In this document: piece after piece, positions 31,108 to 43,429 of the stretch
Layout of the letters: each line of letters starts with the position of its first letter
Position numbering within the stretch: the stretch's first letter is position 1
Assembly: GCF_023898315.1 (NCBI RefSeq)
Contig: NC_064614.1
Coordinates: 383,159,348-383,223,347 of the forward strand
Length of the DNA: 64,000 nt
Origin: Schistocerca nitens
Taxonomy: Eukaryota; Arthropoda; Insecta; Orthoptera; Acrididae
Reading direction: 5' to 3'
Notes under the pieces: generated by a model
Databases searched by the model: none
The model's input: the letters and a program-made list of their open reading frames with translations, nothing else
Told to the model about the DNA's origin: nothing
Program-made: the position numbers and the translations under genes

Positions 31108-32180
31108 GTTTCTACATCTACATCTACATCCATACTCCGCAGGCCACCTGACGGGGTGTGGCGGAGGGTACTTTAAGTACCTCTATCGGTTCTCCCTTCT
31201 ATTCCAGTCTCGTATTGTTCGTGGAAAGAAAGAATGTCGGTATGCCTCTGTGTGGGCTCTAATCTTTCTGATTTTATCCTCACGGACTCTTCGCGAGATA
31301 TACGTAGGAGGGAGCAGTATATTGCTTGACTCCTCGGTGAAGGTATGTTCTCGAAACTTCAACAATAGCCCGTACCGAACTACTGAGCGTCTCTCCTGCA
31401 AAGTCTTCCACTGGAGTTTATCTATCATCTCCGTAACGCTTTCGCGATTACTAAATGATCCTGTAACGAAGCGCGCTGCTCTCCGTTGGATCTTCTCTAT
31501 CTCTTCTATCAACCCTATCTGGTACGGATCCCACACTGGTGAGCAATATTCAAGCAGTGGGTGAACAAGTGTACTGTATCCTACTTCCTTTGTTTTCGGA
31601 TTGCATTTCCTTAGGATTCTGCCAATGAATCTCAGTCTGGCATCTGCTTTGCCGACGATCAACTTTATATGATCATTCCATTTTAAATCACTCCTAATGC
31701 CTAATCCCAGATAATTTATGGAAGTAACTGCTTCCAGTTGCTGACCTGCAATACTGTAGCCAAATGATAAAGGATCTTTCTTTCTATGTATTCGCAGCAC
31801 ATTACACTTGTCTACATTGAGATTCAGTTCCATTCCCTGCACCATGCGTCAATTCGTTGCAGATCCTTCTGCATTTCAGTACAATTTTCCATTGTTACAA
31901 CCTCTCGATATACCACTGCATCATCCGAAAAAAGCCTCAGTGAACTTCCGATGTTATCCACAAGGTCATTTATGTATATTGTGAATAGCAACGGTCCTAC
32001 GACACTCCCCTGCGGCACAGCTGAAATCACTCTTACTTCGGAAGACTTCTCTCCTTTGAGCATGACATGCTGCGTTCTGTTATCTAGGAACTCTTCAATC
32101 CAATCACACAATTGGTCTGATAGTCCATATGCTCTTACTTTGTTCATTAAACGAGTGTGGGGAACTGTATCGAACGCCAG
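31108..32180 (-). mobile_element. CR1-like LINE, 5'-truncated, inserted antisense in the larger CR1
   Basis: The minus-strand element begins inside the RT (TVPHTRLMNKVRAYGL-like near 32150) and ends at 31108 in a (GATGTA)n tail. The host CR1 reads up to about 31105 and continues at about 32180 with DDAVIYCLV. Frames 31824-32147 and 31183-31845 overlap with one frame change between them. The RT palm (SDDAVVYRE) and the C-terminal region (KIQRRAARFVTGSFSNR) are well preserved. It looks younger than the element around it. Confidence 0.9.
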
Positions 32181-32436
32181 ATGATGCTGTCATTTACTGT
32201 CTTGTAAAGTCATCAGATAATCAAAACGACTTGCAAAATGATTTAGATAAGATATCTGTCTGGTGCGAAAAGTTGCAATTGACCCTGATTAAGGAAGAGT
32301 GTGAAGTACTAAAAGAAGTCAGCTAAATTTCGATTACGCGATAAGTCCCACAAATCTGAAGACTGTAAATTCAACTAGTTACTTAGGGATTACAATTACA
32401 AATAACCTAAATTGGAGCGATCACATAGATAATACA

Positions 32437-32907
32437 GTGAGTAGAGCAGATGAAAGACTGCGATCCATTGACAGAACAGTTAGAAGATGCAACAGGTCTA
32501 CTAAAGAGACGGCTTACACCACGCTTGACAACCCTATTTTGGAGTATTGGTGTGCGGTGTCGGATCCGCATCAGCTGGGACTGACGGATGACATCGAAAA
32601 AGTACAAAGAAGGGCAGCTCGTTTTGTATTATCGCGAAATAGGGGAAATAGTGTCACAGACATGATACGTGAATTGGAGTGGCAATCATTAAAACAAATG
32701 CGTTTTGCGTTGCGACGGGATCTTCTCATGAAATTTCAATCACCAGTTTTTTCCTCCGATTGCGAAAACATTCTGTTGGCACCCACCTATATAGGGAGAA
32801 ACGATCATCACGATAAAATACGAGAAATCAGGGCTCGCACAGAAAAATTTAAGAGCTCGTTTTTCCGGTGTGCCGTTCGAGAGTGGAACGGTAGAGAGAC
32901 AGCTTGA
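32437..32907 (+). pseudogene. C-terminal region of the outer CR1
   Basis: The frame includes RADERLRSIDRTVRRCN, NPILEYWCAVSDPHQLGL, IEKVQRRAARFVLS and KFKSSFFRCAVREWNG, homologous to the C-terminal part of the antisense copy at 31183-31560. The function of this region is unknown; it is conserved in the family. Confidence 0.8.
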
Positions 32908-32985
32908 AGGTGGTTCATTGAACCCTCTGCCAGGCACTTTATTGTGAATATCAGAGTAATCACGTAGATGTAGACGTAGATTTAT

Positions 32986-33400
32986 ATGGGCATAGAGTAG
33001 CGCTGTGTAGCTCAGGCAGGTCGGACGACGCGAGGCAGAGCGGCACACGGGCAAAAGTACACCAGCAGCGGGCACCTGGCGCAGCTACAGTGGCCACAAT
33101 CGCTGTACGTCTCCGAACCAGCTAGCAGTGGCGGTATTACACCCTTGCTGGTGCAAGAAAGGACAAGAGAACCGTACCTAGGTGATTGTGTCCCCCGGTA
33201 GAACAACCAAAGCTGTTGTAATTAGGTTTAATAACAATAAATCACAGCAAAACCGAATGTCTAGTAAAGTTTGTTACAAGAACTACACGGGTTAAATGTT
33301 TATCACAGAGCTTAGTAAAGACTTTAGGCTTTTGATGCTTTAGCAAGCGTCAGAGTTCCGTTCACACTAGAACAACAACAAATGTCGGCTACTTAAGCGA
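32986..33400. other. Unassigned sequence
   Basis: Between the CR1 tail and the Penelope-like element. The left half is GC-rich. No gene recognised. Confidence 0.35.
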
Positions 33401-33477
33401 GGCCTACTTCCAAACGTCTACCGGCACTAGGTGCGTGAACAATGCGTCCGATGTAAAACTTTCCCGGCGTACACATT

Positions 33478-34070
33478 GCTCCACAAAATTTCGGGCGAAC
33501 TGCCGGTTGTTTGTAACTTGCTGCCACAATATTTCGGCACAGAGTCTTCTGGCCATCGTCAGGTGATACTGGAGAAAACGCACTGAGCTCTGGTATTTAA
33601 TGCCTCGCTGGCACATGCGTGGTGGATTCACTTGGCGTTGCGCGTGCGCTACTTGAGCGCGTTCGATTCTACTGCGCCGCGCGCCCTCCGTGGTGAAAGC
33701 TCGCCGCATCGGCATCAATTCGATTGCCTTCCCGCGGTTCCATCTCAAGACTACGCTGGCTACGGAGGTCACGAAGTTTTTCAACGATTGGATTCCATGC
33801 CTAATTCAATTGAAATCCGCCGTCTCGATTAATAAGAGACTCACTGTCAGACAGTCGTATTTCCACGGATTCATTAATAATAGAATTCCAAAAGTTAGAC
33901 GTTTGGGCCACAGTTTTGATCTCACTGTAATTCATTACATGACCAGTGGCAATACAGTGTTAGGCAATGGCAGATTTACAAGCCTGAAGGAAGCGAGTAT
34001 GCCGCTGATGTTCTGCAGTGCGATCCTGCACAGTACGCGTCGTTTGTTCTATGTAAGATTTGCCGCATTC
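33478..34070 (-). repeat. Left arm of the Penelope inverted repeat
   Basis: About 590 bp, inverted relative to 34667-35262, with scattered mismatches. It includes the end of the GIY-YIG region and the 3' noncoding part with the CACCTGA-type junction (33560-33575). PLEs are known for such partial terminal copies (pLTRs) in direct or inverted orientation. Confidence 0.82.
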
Positions 34071-34666
34071 GCACGGAATCCTGTAAACATCTGCCTTGTG
34101 CAACTCTAGGTCATCTTTGACAGATCCCAACAGCGATGAAATTTTTGCAGTAAGGCGAAAGATTGCTTTTACTTTATATTTTCTTAGTATTCTGCCTATT
34201 TGCGCTGAGATATTACCAATATATGGTAAATAGGCAGTCGTTCTAAAGGCCTGTTCTACTTCTTTGCTCTGTCGCTTACAGGCCTGCAGCGCTCTCTCCA
34301 CTTTCTGGGACGAATACCCATTCTTCAGAAACACAGTCTGCAGGTTCTATAGTTCCGTTTGCAAACTATCGGTGTCAGAGACGATGTGGGCTCGGTGAAT
34401 CAAGGTCTTCAAAACACCCATCGTTTGTGCCGGATGGTGGCAACTAGCGGGTTGCAAGTAAAGGTCTATGTGTGTAGGCTTTCTATATACTGAATGACCA
34501 AGTGTGCCATCGCTCTTACGTTGCACCAACACGTCTAAAAACGGCAGGCATCCCTCCTTCTCCAACTCCACAGCAAATTTTATACTTTCATGTATGGAGT
34601 TCAGATGTTATAGGAACTCTCGCATACGATCCAAACCATGAGGCCACACTATGAAAGTGTCGTCAA

Positions 34667-35262
34667 CATATGCGGTAAATCTAATGTAGAGCAAACGACG
34701 CGTACTGTGCAGGATCGCACTGCAGCACATCAGCGGCATACTCTCCTCCTTCAGCCTTGTAAATCTGCCATCGCCGAACACTGTATTTCCACTGGTCATG
34801 TAATGAATTACAGTGAGATCAAAACTGTGGCCCATACGTCTAACTTTTGGATTTCTGTTATTAATGAATCCGTGGAAACACGACTGTCTGACAGTGAGTC
34901 TCTTATTAATCGAGACGGCGGATTTCAATTGAATTCGGCATGGAATCCCATTGTTGAAAAACTTCGTGACCCCCAAAGCCAGCGTAGTCCTGAGATGCAA
35001 CCGCGGAAAGAAAATGGAACTGATACCGATGCGGCGCGGTTTCACCATGGGGGGCGCGCGGCGCAGCAGAATCGAACGCGCTAAGTAGCGCATGCGCAAC
35101 GCCAAGTGAATCCACCACGCATGTGCCGGCGGGGCCTTAAATACCAGAGCTCAGTGCGTTTTCGCCAGTATCACCTGAAGATGGCCATAAGACTCTGTGC
35201 CGAAATATTGTGGCAGGAAGTTACAAACATCCGGCAGTTCGCCCGAAATTTTGTGGAAGAGA
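34667..35262 (+). repeat. Right arm of the Penelope inverted repeat
   Basis: Plus-strand reading gives VEQTTRTVQDRTAAHQRHT, AIAEHCISTGHVMNYSEIK and SDSESLINRDGGFQLNSAWN. This is the GIY-YIG C-terminal region of a PLE, in the opposite sense to the internal RT. Confidence 0.82.
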
Positions 35263-35330
35263 TTATACGTCTGTTTACAAGAGGGTTCAGCTTATTGGAA
35301 GCGAGTATAGCTTCTACAGGCACAACGACT

Positions 35331-36068
35331 ACCAACCTCCTTTTTTTCTTTTTAATTTATGCAGCCTATCGTACCGACCGAAAATCGTGAGCGTGAAAAG
35401 TACTGGTTGGAGGGGAGACGAAGTTACATCTATTGTACCTTATTCGCTTACTTCTTCCAGCCTCGCTTCTCGATACAGTCCTCAGTCGGGAAGAGTCAGA
35501 AGCTTTTAGTCAAGCAGTAGCTTTGATTCAACCAACGGCAACTAACAAACAAAACCTCAGCGCACATGCTGTGACATCATGATTCGGCTGCTGCATTGGA
35601 GTCGCTGCATCAATCGCTCTTGTACACACGTACATAAATGCGGAAACTTTCGATAGCTAACAGAGTACTGCATATTCCGTCGCATTAGTTCCTACAATGT
35701 AAGAGAACTCATAAAAAATTGGAGTTGTTACCAAGTTGGAGCCTGTATCTTTAGAAGCATAATATCAATAAATACCGAGTTTTATCAGTCATGCGCTTAT
35801 GGCATATCGTTGGTGCAAATCGAATTTACATTTAAGTAACCAAGTCAGACCTTTAGTCCATATGTAATGATAATAATAATTTTCCTCGAAGACGAACAAC
35901 ATTACAGCTACGGAAACATAAAATATTTACTCCAAAATTCATCGCCATGGTACTGATCCCATTCCATGTTGTCACTTTTTGAGGAGATAAATAGAATCCT
36001 CATTTTTAATGTAAAAGCTTATTGACGTATACAAATACGCATTGCTAGACAGATAAGGAAGTGAGAGG

Positions 36069-36126
<58 letters not shown>

Positions 36127-36440
36127 ATGGTCAAGGGAGGGGGGGGGGGGGGGGGAGGAGGGGAAGAGACTGGTGCGTAATGTTAACGTTTCATATTATG
36201 AAATATATTGGGACTTCAGAAATTAATTTATACATGACGTCCCACGGCAAGACCATTACTCAGTGGGAGTGGTGCATGTGCCAGGTTTCTATTACAGACA
36301 GCTCTGCTGCGGTGCGGATAAGGGTGAGTCTTACTGCACGCTAGTAATGTCACGCGTGACGCCATTATGACCGTAACAGGTGCATCACAGTGTGCGAGTA
36401 ACGGTGTGACAACTGGAAACGTACTCCAAAGTTAAAGTAC
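35331..36440. other. Unassigned sequence with GA and G tracts
   Basis: No gene recognised. A (GA)n microsatellite lies at about 36067-36122 and a G-run at about 36137-36156. Confidence 0.45.
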
Positions 36441-37680
36441 GCGGGACAGTACGATCTTGTGGGCAAAACTTCTAAACTGCACACACTCACCGTGAAATTA
36501 AGGCGAAATATGATCCGCATACAATGTCACGTCCAGCCGTAGTGAAAATCTGACCAAGGCCGCACAGACTTGGGTGACGCTGACTGCGGAGGAAGGCCAC
36601 CAACATCGACCACACATGACAATTCCTAGGCAATCTAGGAAGTGATTCACAGCAATTGCAGTGTAACTATTGCGCACGTTATGTAGCAGACGCACTTCTC
36701 AAGAGGCAGTGCTCATTCCATCGCCGCGCGGTATTAGCCGAGCGGTCTACGGCGCGGCAGTCATGGACTGTGCGGCTGGTCCCGGCGGAGGTTCGAGTCC
36801 TCCCTCGGGCATGGGTGTGTGTGTGTTTGTCCTTAGGATAATTTAGGTTAAGTAGTGTGTAAGCTTAGGGACTGATGACCTTAGCAGTTAAGTCCCATAA
36901 GATTTCACACACATTGGAACACATTTTTTGCTCATTCCATTGTCCACGGTCGTATGGAGTACCGGAAATTGTACTCAAGTTTGGTTCCGTGATCGCTGTC
37001 ACCTGCACACAAAGGCGCAAGGTTTATGGCGGTTCTGGATTGTCTTCAAGGGTTTCTCTGTGGAAGGCAATGATTTCCTAAGCCGAATCATTAAGGAAGA
37101 TGAGACATGGGTCCATCAGTTCTCACCAGCAACGATGAGAGCGTCTGTCGAATGGAGGCACACCTCCTCATCTCTGCAGAAAAAATGCAAAGTTGCGCCA
37201 TCGCCGGAGAACGTCATGAACACCATTTCTTCTACTGTGAAGGAGCTGAGTTTATGACAAAGAGCACTGTGCAACAATGACGTCGCCATAAGGCACAAGA
37301 GGCATAGAAAATTAAGCAAAGAAACTATTCTCCTACAACACAATACAACATCCCCAAAAGCACACAAATGCGAGTTTTCTTCAATATTTTCGACAGGAGA
37401 TTTGGATGCATCCGTCGTACAGCCCAAAGCTTGCACCATGCAGTGTCCATCTTTTCAGAAAGCTGCAAGAACATCTAGAGAAAAGAGATTTTCCAACGAT
37501 GTGGACGTTCTTACAGCGGTTCTCGAATGGCAACAGCGTCATGTACCGGTGTCAGTTTGAAGCGTAGTACAGAATTCAGTTAAAGCTACTTGGCCTGCCA
37601 TAAAAAGTGTAACTTGCTTTATGAAGTCCCCTCATAACACAAGTAATTTACGTAATAGACTGTGTTTATTTATTTGCCAG
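36440..37680 (+). mobile_element. Mariner-type transposon, heavily decayed
   Basis: Plus-strand fragments of a mariner transposase. The helix-turn-helix and linker region near 36480-36640 has SRPAVVK-type and DQGRTDLGDA-type phrases in broken frames. RIIKEDETWVHQFSPATMRA and SVEWRHTSS (37080-37160) hold the first catalytic aspartate. WMHPSYSPKLAPCSVHLF (about 37400-37460) is the third-aspartate region with substitutions. Ends are not defined. A SINE-B interrupts it. Confidence 0.72.
36722..36929 (+). mobile_element. SINE-B
   Basis: tRNA-like head with B-box GGTTCGAGTCC and a body with TTAGGATAATTTAGGTTAAG. Target duplication GCTCATTCCAT lies at 36711-36721 and 36930-36940. Subfamily as at 15313-15506. 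Confidence 0.95.
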
Positions 37681-38029
37681 ATGAATACTTTTTCATTCAT
37701 TTGTAGATGACTGTATGTTTTGTGCCATATACATCATTTTTTCTCTCTGTAATGTTTTTTACGAAAATATTTGCACAGCACACTGTTGTTTAAATTTTGA
37801 TGGAATCAAGTCATCATCACCATCGTCTACATTTTCTAGCCTCTGTTTAGAACACAGTTCTCACCATCTTTATCTGTCCTCTCACCTCGTTTCTTCCCCC
37901 ACTCTGTCCCAGTCTTCTCCTCTCTTCATCACACATTTCTTCACTCAAACAATCCGTCTGTTTTTCAGTCTTCCTCTTGATCTCTCACTTCCTATTGTTA
38001 TTTCACGAGCCCGTTACAGAATTTGCAAG
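37681..38029. other. T/C-rich unassigned sequence
   Basis: Nothing recognised; probably decayed LINE or intergenic sequence. Confidence 0.3.
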
Positions 38030-39010
38030 CTCTCATTCTTTTAATACGCCTGTACCATATTACTTTTGATCTTTTCTATGGTCTCTTGCATGGGCTTCTC
38101 TCCCACTATTGCTCTCACTATCACATTCCTCACTTTGTGTGTTCTAGTTACGTCCCAATCTGCTTCTTTGAAATTTCATTTCTCAAGCCTGTATCCTGTT
38201 CACCTGCCTTTTCTTCATTACCCACGTTTCTGATGCTTATGTCAGTACTAGAACACAAAACGCTCAATATAAAATTTTCCATGCTCCATATGAAGCTTCT
38301 TACACTCTGCGGGAAAACATGGGGTTGCCATCTCCTTTCACTCATGTCCCTGTCATTCATAATGCTGTCTTCTGTTATACACTCCAGATGTTCGAAGTTT
38401 TCCACTTTCTTTAATACTTTCACTCTCTTACTTACATCTGGTACTACGCTCCTCTTACTCATCATTGTGCCGGCCGCAGTGGCCGTGCGGATCTAAGCGC
38501 TACAGTCTGGAGCCGCGTGACCGCTACGGTCGCAGGTTCGAATCCTGCTTCTGGCATGGATGTGTGTGATGTCCTTAGGTTAGTTAGGTTTAATTAGTTC
38601 TAAGTTCTAGGCGACTGATGACCTCAGAAGTTAAGTCGCATAGTGCTCAGAGCCATTTGAACCATTTGAACTCATCATTGTAACCATCACTCACTGCTTT
38701 GCATTCATTTCAATTCATATTGTCCATCCACCCCCTGCTGTAAATTCAGCCTTTTGTACTCTCCTCCTCCATTTCGCCACGTCAATAAATAATACGCAAA
38801 CACAATTGCTTTCATATTTTTATCTCCTGTTCACACTGCCACCCCTGTCATTATCTCAACAATAAAGCGACGAAAAGTAGAGGGGATACTGCAACCCCTT
38901 GCTTCAGCCTCCATTTTCTGCCCAAACTAGTCTCTGTACTCTCTTCCTATTTTACACGACTCACGCGTCCTTGATATATTTCATTCATTCTACTCATAGC
39001 AAGACTTCGG
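38030..39010 (-). mobile_element. LINE RT remnant (minus strand)
   Basis: On the minus strand RLKQGVAVSPLLFVALLL (about 38860-38930) is the RT SP-L-F block. Further on, AIVFAYYLLTW stands where the FADD block should be, with the two aspartates changed. The C-terminal part FEHLECITEDSIMNDRDMS (38148-38465) resembles the YLGS.ITEDG region. Frames are broken and a SINE-A splits it. Confidence 0.65.
38469..38669 (+). mobile_element. SINE-A
   Basis: Full head and body; B-box GGTTCGAATCC. Target duplication ACTCATCATTGT lies at 38457-38468 and 38670-38681, in the LINE remnant. Confidence 0.95.
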
Positions 39011-40303
39011 ATTTCACTTTTCGGCGGGTTTACCAGATAGTGCTACGACTATGTTGTTCTGGTGCGTAGTTCACAGGGCCGCTGCTAGACTGTGTCACAG
39101 TCACTGGGTCCATGATAGAACTCATGGGAAATTCAAAAATCCAAGATAGCATCAGTGGAAAATTAAAAACGCAAGATGTTGGCAATGCTGGGATCTTTAC
39201 ACACAAACATATATGCACAAGTATTTATGCTACATTAGCTTCAGGTATTCTTTTGCTGGCACTCATGGCTGCTCAGTCTTTGTGGACACCTATCATAAAC
39301 TTAAATGTACGTTTCTCTCAACATGCAAATTTTACACTACTCTAGAGATCAAGGCATCTCAGTCCGAATCACACACTTTTTTATTCACTTGCTTAACCTA
39401 ATATCAGCTGGCCCAATATAAAGCACAGTTTTGTGTTACATACTTCTGCTTAATACTTGCTTCTTTATCAGACTTCTTTACTAACCTTTTTTTCACTAAA
39501 ATCAAAAAATTTCCGATGCTGTCATCTCATCAGCACCTCACATCGTATTTCAGCGCCCACACTTTCCCACACCTTCACAATGCCATCAACCATATAGCTT
39601 TGAAATATATTCCCCACTTTATAATCACGTTCAATCGCTCTGTTCATGTTACTCATATACTGGTTTCTAATTTTGTACTTTAATGTTTCAAGGCAATCAC
39701 CCATTCCTTATATCCTTCCTTGTAAGTTTACTTGCCTTATATCCATATTAACCTTTAGACCACCAGCTAGATTCATGATATGTTAACTCCCTATACTTCT
39801 TAGATAGAATGACAGCAAATAGATCACAGAAGAGGCTAGAACAAGGAAAAGAACTATTGCTCTAGACGAGATGTGCCCAGTTGCAATACTGAGAACTCTC
39901 TCAGAGAGTGAGAAGATCCATATGATTCTACATTACCTCTTCTCTACTTTGCTTCTGCGCTCTTATGACCATGTCCTGTTCTGTCTTTCTCAAATGGTTC
40001 TCTGTACCAGAACTAATCCGTCCCCCTCACCCACTGTCCTTGGCTTAGGGATACTGGGCTCCTCACGCACTCCTCCCACAACCCTTTTGCTGTATAAAAG
40101 ATTCTATTACGCACCTACCTTGTATATGCAGCTTCATAACAGCCAAATCAAAATTTGTTCCACAGATATACATCTTCAAAGTATCTACTCCAACTATCAA
40201 GTTCACACTGAGCTTTGGAGTGACTATGAATGTGTGTTCAAGTACTACATCCACAATTTTCGTAGGTGCCACTTTTTGATAAACAGCTACAATGCTTACA
40301 TAG
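39011..40303. other. Unassigned sequence
   Basis: No gene recognised. A minus-strand frame at 39522-39704 might be a LINE scrap, but I cannot support it. Confidence 0.35.
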
Positions 40304-40566
40304 CCTTGTAAGCCGAAAACCGGTTAACAATAAAAGTAATATTGTAGAACAAAAGCAAACTGGTGCTTTTCATTTATTATAATGTTGTTCTACCAAGAAC
40401 CGACGGAAGATTCTGTTAACATGATAAAATGTGCCACAACAGCACAATTATCCGTCTTTTAGATAATACTCAGTAAATGACTGAAGACGGCCTTGTAAGC
40501 CGAAAACCGGTTAACAATAAAAGTAATATTGTAGAACAACAGCAAACTGGTGCTTTTCATTTATTA
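40304..40566 (+). repeat. Pair of 76-bp direct repeats
   Basis: 40304-40379 and 40491-40566 are the same sequence with about one mismatch: CCTTGTAAGCCGAAAACCGG, then AACAATAAAAGTAATATTG and CTGGTGCTTTTCATTTATTA. The CGAAAACCGG phrase and the AATAAA-type run are reminiscent of retroelement 3' ends. The element itself is not recognised. Confidence 0.8.
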
Positions 40567-41209
40567 GCTTTTTTTATCCTTCCCGTAGCCCCAAAAATTT
40601 TCACATTAGAGACTGATGACACTGCCATATCATTTTTATTCCAAAACCTTAGAACCACTATCTACTAAGACACTTTTCAAACACCATATAGTTATGGCAA
40701 CAATAGGGTCTACATCGAACGCAAGGGGAACTGGCTCATCTTCTGCTAAAACACTTTTAATTATGACCCTCCTATCAAAATCTGCCCCCCTCCCCCATGA
40801 ACCAAGGACCTTGCCATTGGTAGGGAGACTTGCATGCCTCAGTGATACAGATAGCCATATCTTAGGTGCACCCACAGTGGAGGGGTTTCTGTTGAGATGC
40901 CAGACAAACATGTGGTTCCTGAAGAGGGGCAGCAGCCTTTTCAGTAGTTGGAGGGGCAACAGTCTGGATGATTGACTGATCTGGCCTTGTAACATCCATC
41001 AAAACGACCTTGCTGCGCTGGTACTGCGAACGGCTGAACGCAAGGGGAAACTGCAGCTGTAATTATTCTGGAGGGCATGCAGCTCTACTGTATGGCTGAA
41101 TGATGAAAACATCCTCTTGGGTGAAATATTCCAGAGGTGAAATAATCCCTCATTCGGATCTCTGATGGGGACTACTCAGGAGAACGTCGTTATCAGGAGA
41201 AACAAAACC

Positions 41210-41555
41210 GGCGTTCTATGGATCGGAGCGTGGAATGTCAGATCCCTTAATCGGGCAGGTAGGTTCGTAAAATTTGAAAAGGGAAATGGTTAGATTAAAG
41301 TTAGATATAGTGGGAATTAGTGACATGCGGTGGCAGGAGGAACAGGACTTCTGGTCAGGTGCATACAGAGTTATAAATAGAAAATCAAATAGGGGTAAAG
41401 CAAGAATAGGTCTAATAATGAATAACAAAATAGGAATGCGGATAAGCTACTATGAACAGCATAGTGAATGCATTATTGTAGCCGAAATAGACATGAAGCC
41501 CACGCCTACCATAGTAGTACAAGTTTATATGCCAACTAGCTCCGCAGATGAGTAG
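41210..41555 (+). pseudogene. LINE alpha endonuclease, broken
   Basis: Reads VLWIGAWNVRSLNRAGR near 41213, then in another frame KLDIVGISDMRWQEEQDF, containing the position of the catalytic glutamate (here D), and IIVAEIDMKPTPTIVVQVY. The following GDWN-type motif near 41620 is mutated. In live elements it nicks target DNA. Confidence 0.8.
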
Positions 41556-42213
41556 GGGATTGAGGAAATGTATCATGAGATAAAATAAATTATTCAGATA
41601 GTTAAGGGAGTCGAACATTTAATAACCATGGGCGAATGGAACTAGATCGTAGGAAAAGGGAGCGAAGGAAAAGTAGTAGGTGAATATGGACTGGGGAAAA
41701 GGAATGAAAGAGGAAGCCACCTTGTAGAATTTTGCACAGAGCATAATTTAATGAAAACTAACTCTTGGTTAAGAATCATGAGAGAAGGTTGTAAATGTGG
41801 AAGAGACCTGGAGACACCAGACTGTTTCAGACTGATTATATAATGGTTCGACAGAAATATAGGAACCAGATTTTAAATTGTAAGCCATTTTCAGGGGCAG
41901 CTGTGGACTCTGACCAGAATTTATTGGATATGAACTACAGATTAAAATTGAAGGAACTGCAAAAAGGCATGAATTTAAGAAGATGGGACGTGGATAAACT
42001 GAAAGAACCAGAGGTTGTAGAAGTCGTCAGAGGGAGCATTAGGGAACGATAGAAAAGAACTGGGGAAAGGAGTACCGTAGAAGAAGAATCGGTAGCTTTG
42101 AGAGATGAGATAGTGAAGGTAGCAAAGGATCAATTAGGTAAAAAGACGAGGGCTAGTAGAAATCTTTGGGCAACACAAGATATAATGAATTTAATCGATG
42201 AAAGGAGAAAATA

Positions 42214-43110
42214 CACTGAAGTGCCAAAGAAACTGGTATTGGCATGCATATTCAAGTACAGAGATTTGTAAACAGGCAGAATAATGCGCTCCGGTCGGCA
42301 ACGCCTATATAAGACAACAAGTGTCTGACGCAGTTGTTAGATCGGTTACTGATGCTACAATGGCAGGTTATCAAGATTTAAGTAGTTTGAACGTAGTGTT
42401 ACAATAGGCGCACGAGCGAACCATTCAACGAAACATCATCGACGTGTGTTTCGGAGCCGAAGGCCCACTCGTGTACCCTGGCTGACTACACGACACAAAG
42501 CCTTGGCCCATCAACACCGACATTGGGCTGTTGATGACTGGAAACATGTTGCCTGGTCAGACGAGTCTCGTTTCATATTGTATCGAGCAGATGGATGTGT
42601 ACGGGTATGGAGACAACCTTATGAATCCATGGATCCTGCATGTCCGCAGGGGACCGTGCAAGCTGCTGGAGGGTCTGTAATGGTGTGGAGCGTGTGCGGT
42701 TAGAGTGATCTGCGACCCCTGATACGTCTAGATACGACTCTGACAGGTGACATGTATGTAAGCATCCTGTCTGATCACCTGCATCCATTCATGACCATTG
42801 TGCATTCCGACGGACTTGGGCAATTCCAGCAGGACAACACGACACCCAAACGTCCCGAATTGCTACAGAGTGGCTCCAGGAACACTCTTCTGAGTCTGAA
42901 CACTTGCGTTGGCCACCAAACTCCCCAGACACGAACATTGTTGAGCATATGTGGGATGCGTTGGAACGTGATCTTCAGAAGATATCTCAATCCCCTCGTA
43001 CTCTTACGGATTACGTGAGTACGTGACACGACGTGTTGCGGCACTTCTGAGTGCTCGTGGGGGTCCTACACGATATTACGCAGGTGTACCGTTTCCTTGG
43101 CTCTTCGGTA
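42214..43110 (+). mobile_element. Tc1-type transposon remnant inserted in LINE F
   Basis: TA lies at 42212-42213 and 43111-43112. Ends CACTGAAGTGCCAAAGAAAC and its imperfect mirror. At 897 bp it is shortened. The transposase relic has HVAWSDESRFILYRADG (first aspartate, about 42555), LGQFQQDN (second) and, one frame away, a WPPNSPDTNIVEHMWD segment (E). The spacing is about 36 residues if the frame break is allowed for, suggesting the DD36E group. The helix-turn-helix part is mostly missing. Confidence 0.85.
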
Positions 43111-43429
43111 TACAAAAATGTAATAAATGAAGCAGGCGAAAGGGAATGGTCTAAAAAATGAGATCGACAGGAAGTGCATGAGTACAGAACAAATGTAAGG
43201 ATATAGAAGCATATATCACAAGGGGTAAGATAGATACTGCTTACAGGAAAATTAAAGAGACCTTTGTAGAAAAGAGAACCGCCTATATGAATAAAACCAG
43301 TCCTGAGCAAAGAAGGGAGAGCAGAAAGGTGGAAGGAGATGTCCTTGACAGCAATATTATAGAAATGGAAGAGGACGTAGAGGAAGATGAGAAGGGAGAT
43401 ATGAAACTACGAGAAGAATTTGACATAGC

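Larger units (their letters stand above)
27790..32985 (+). mobile_element. CR1-like LINE with nested insertions
   Basis: Plus-strand LINE lying inside the presumed esterase intron. The order is ORF1 esterase-like domain (about 27870-28260), endonuclease (28340-29050), RT (30570-31105, resuming at 32180) and C-terminal region (32437-32907), ending near a weak GTAGAT-type tail. It is interrupted by SINE2 (29572-29823), a SINE mosaic (30072-30573) and an opposite-strand CR1 (about 31108-32180). Many frame breaks. The start is approximate. Confidence 0.82.
33400..35330 (-). mobile_element. Penelope-like element with inverted terminal copies
   Basis: Minus-strand PLE. From right to left it has the RT active-site segment AYVDDTFIVWPHGLDRM (about 34610-34670), the RT thumb (FLDVLVQRKSDGTLGHSVYR, 34347-34571), a linker, and a GIY-YIG endonuclease start (VYRIPCECGKSYIEQTTRT, near 34040-34100). 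The 3' part extends to about 33400. To the right of the RT, a plus-strand copy of the 3' part (34667-35262) forms an inverted terminal repeat. Only the C-terminal half of the RT is present. Confidence 0.82.
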
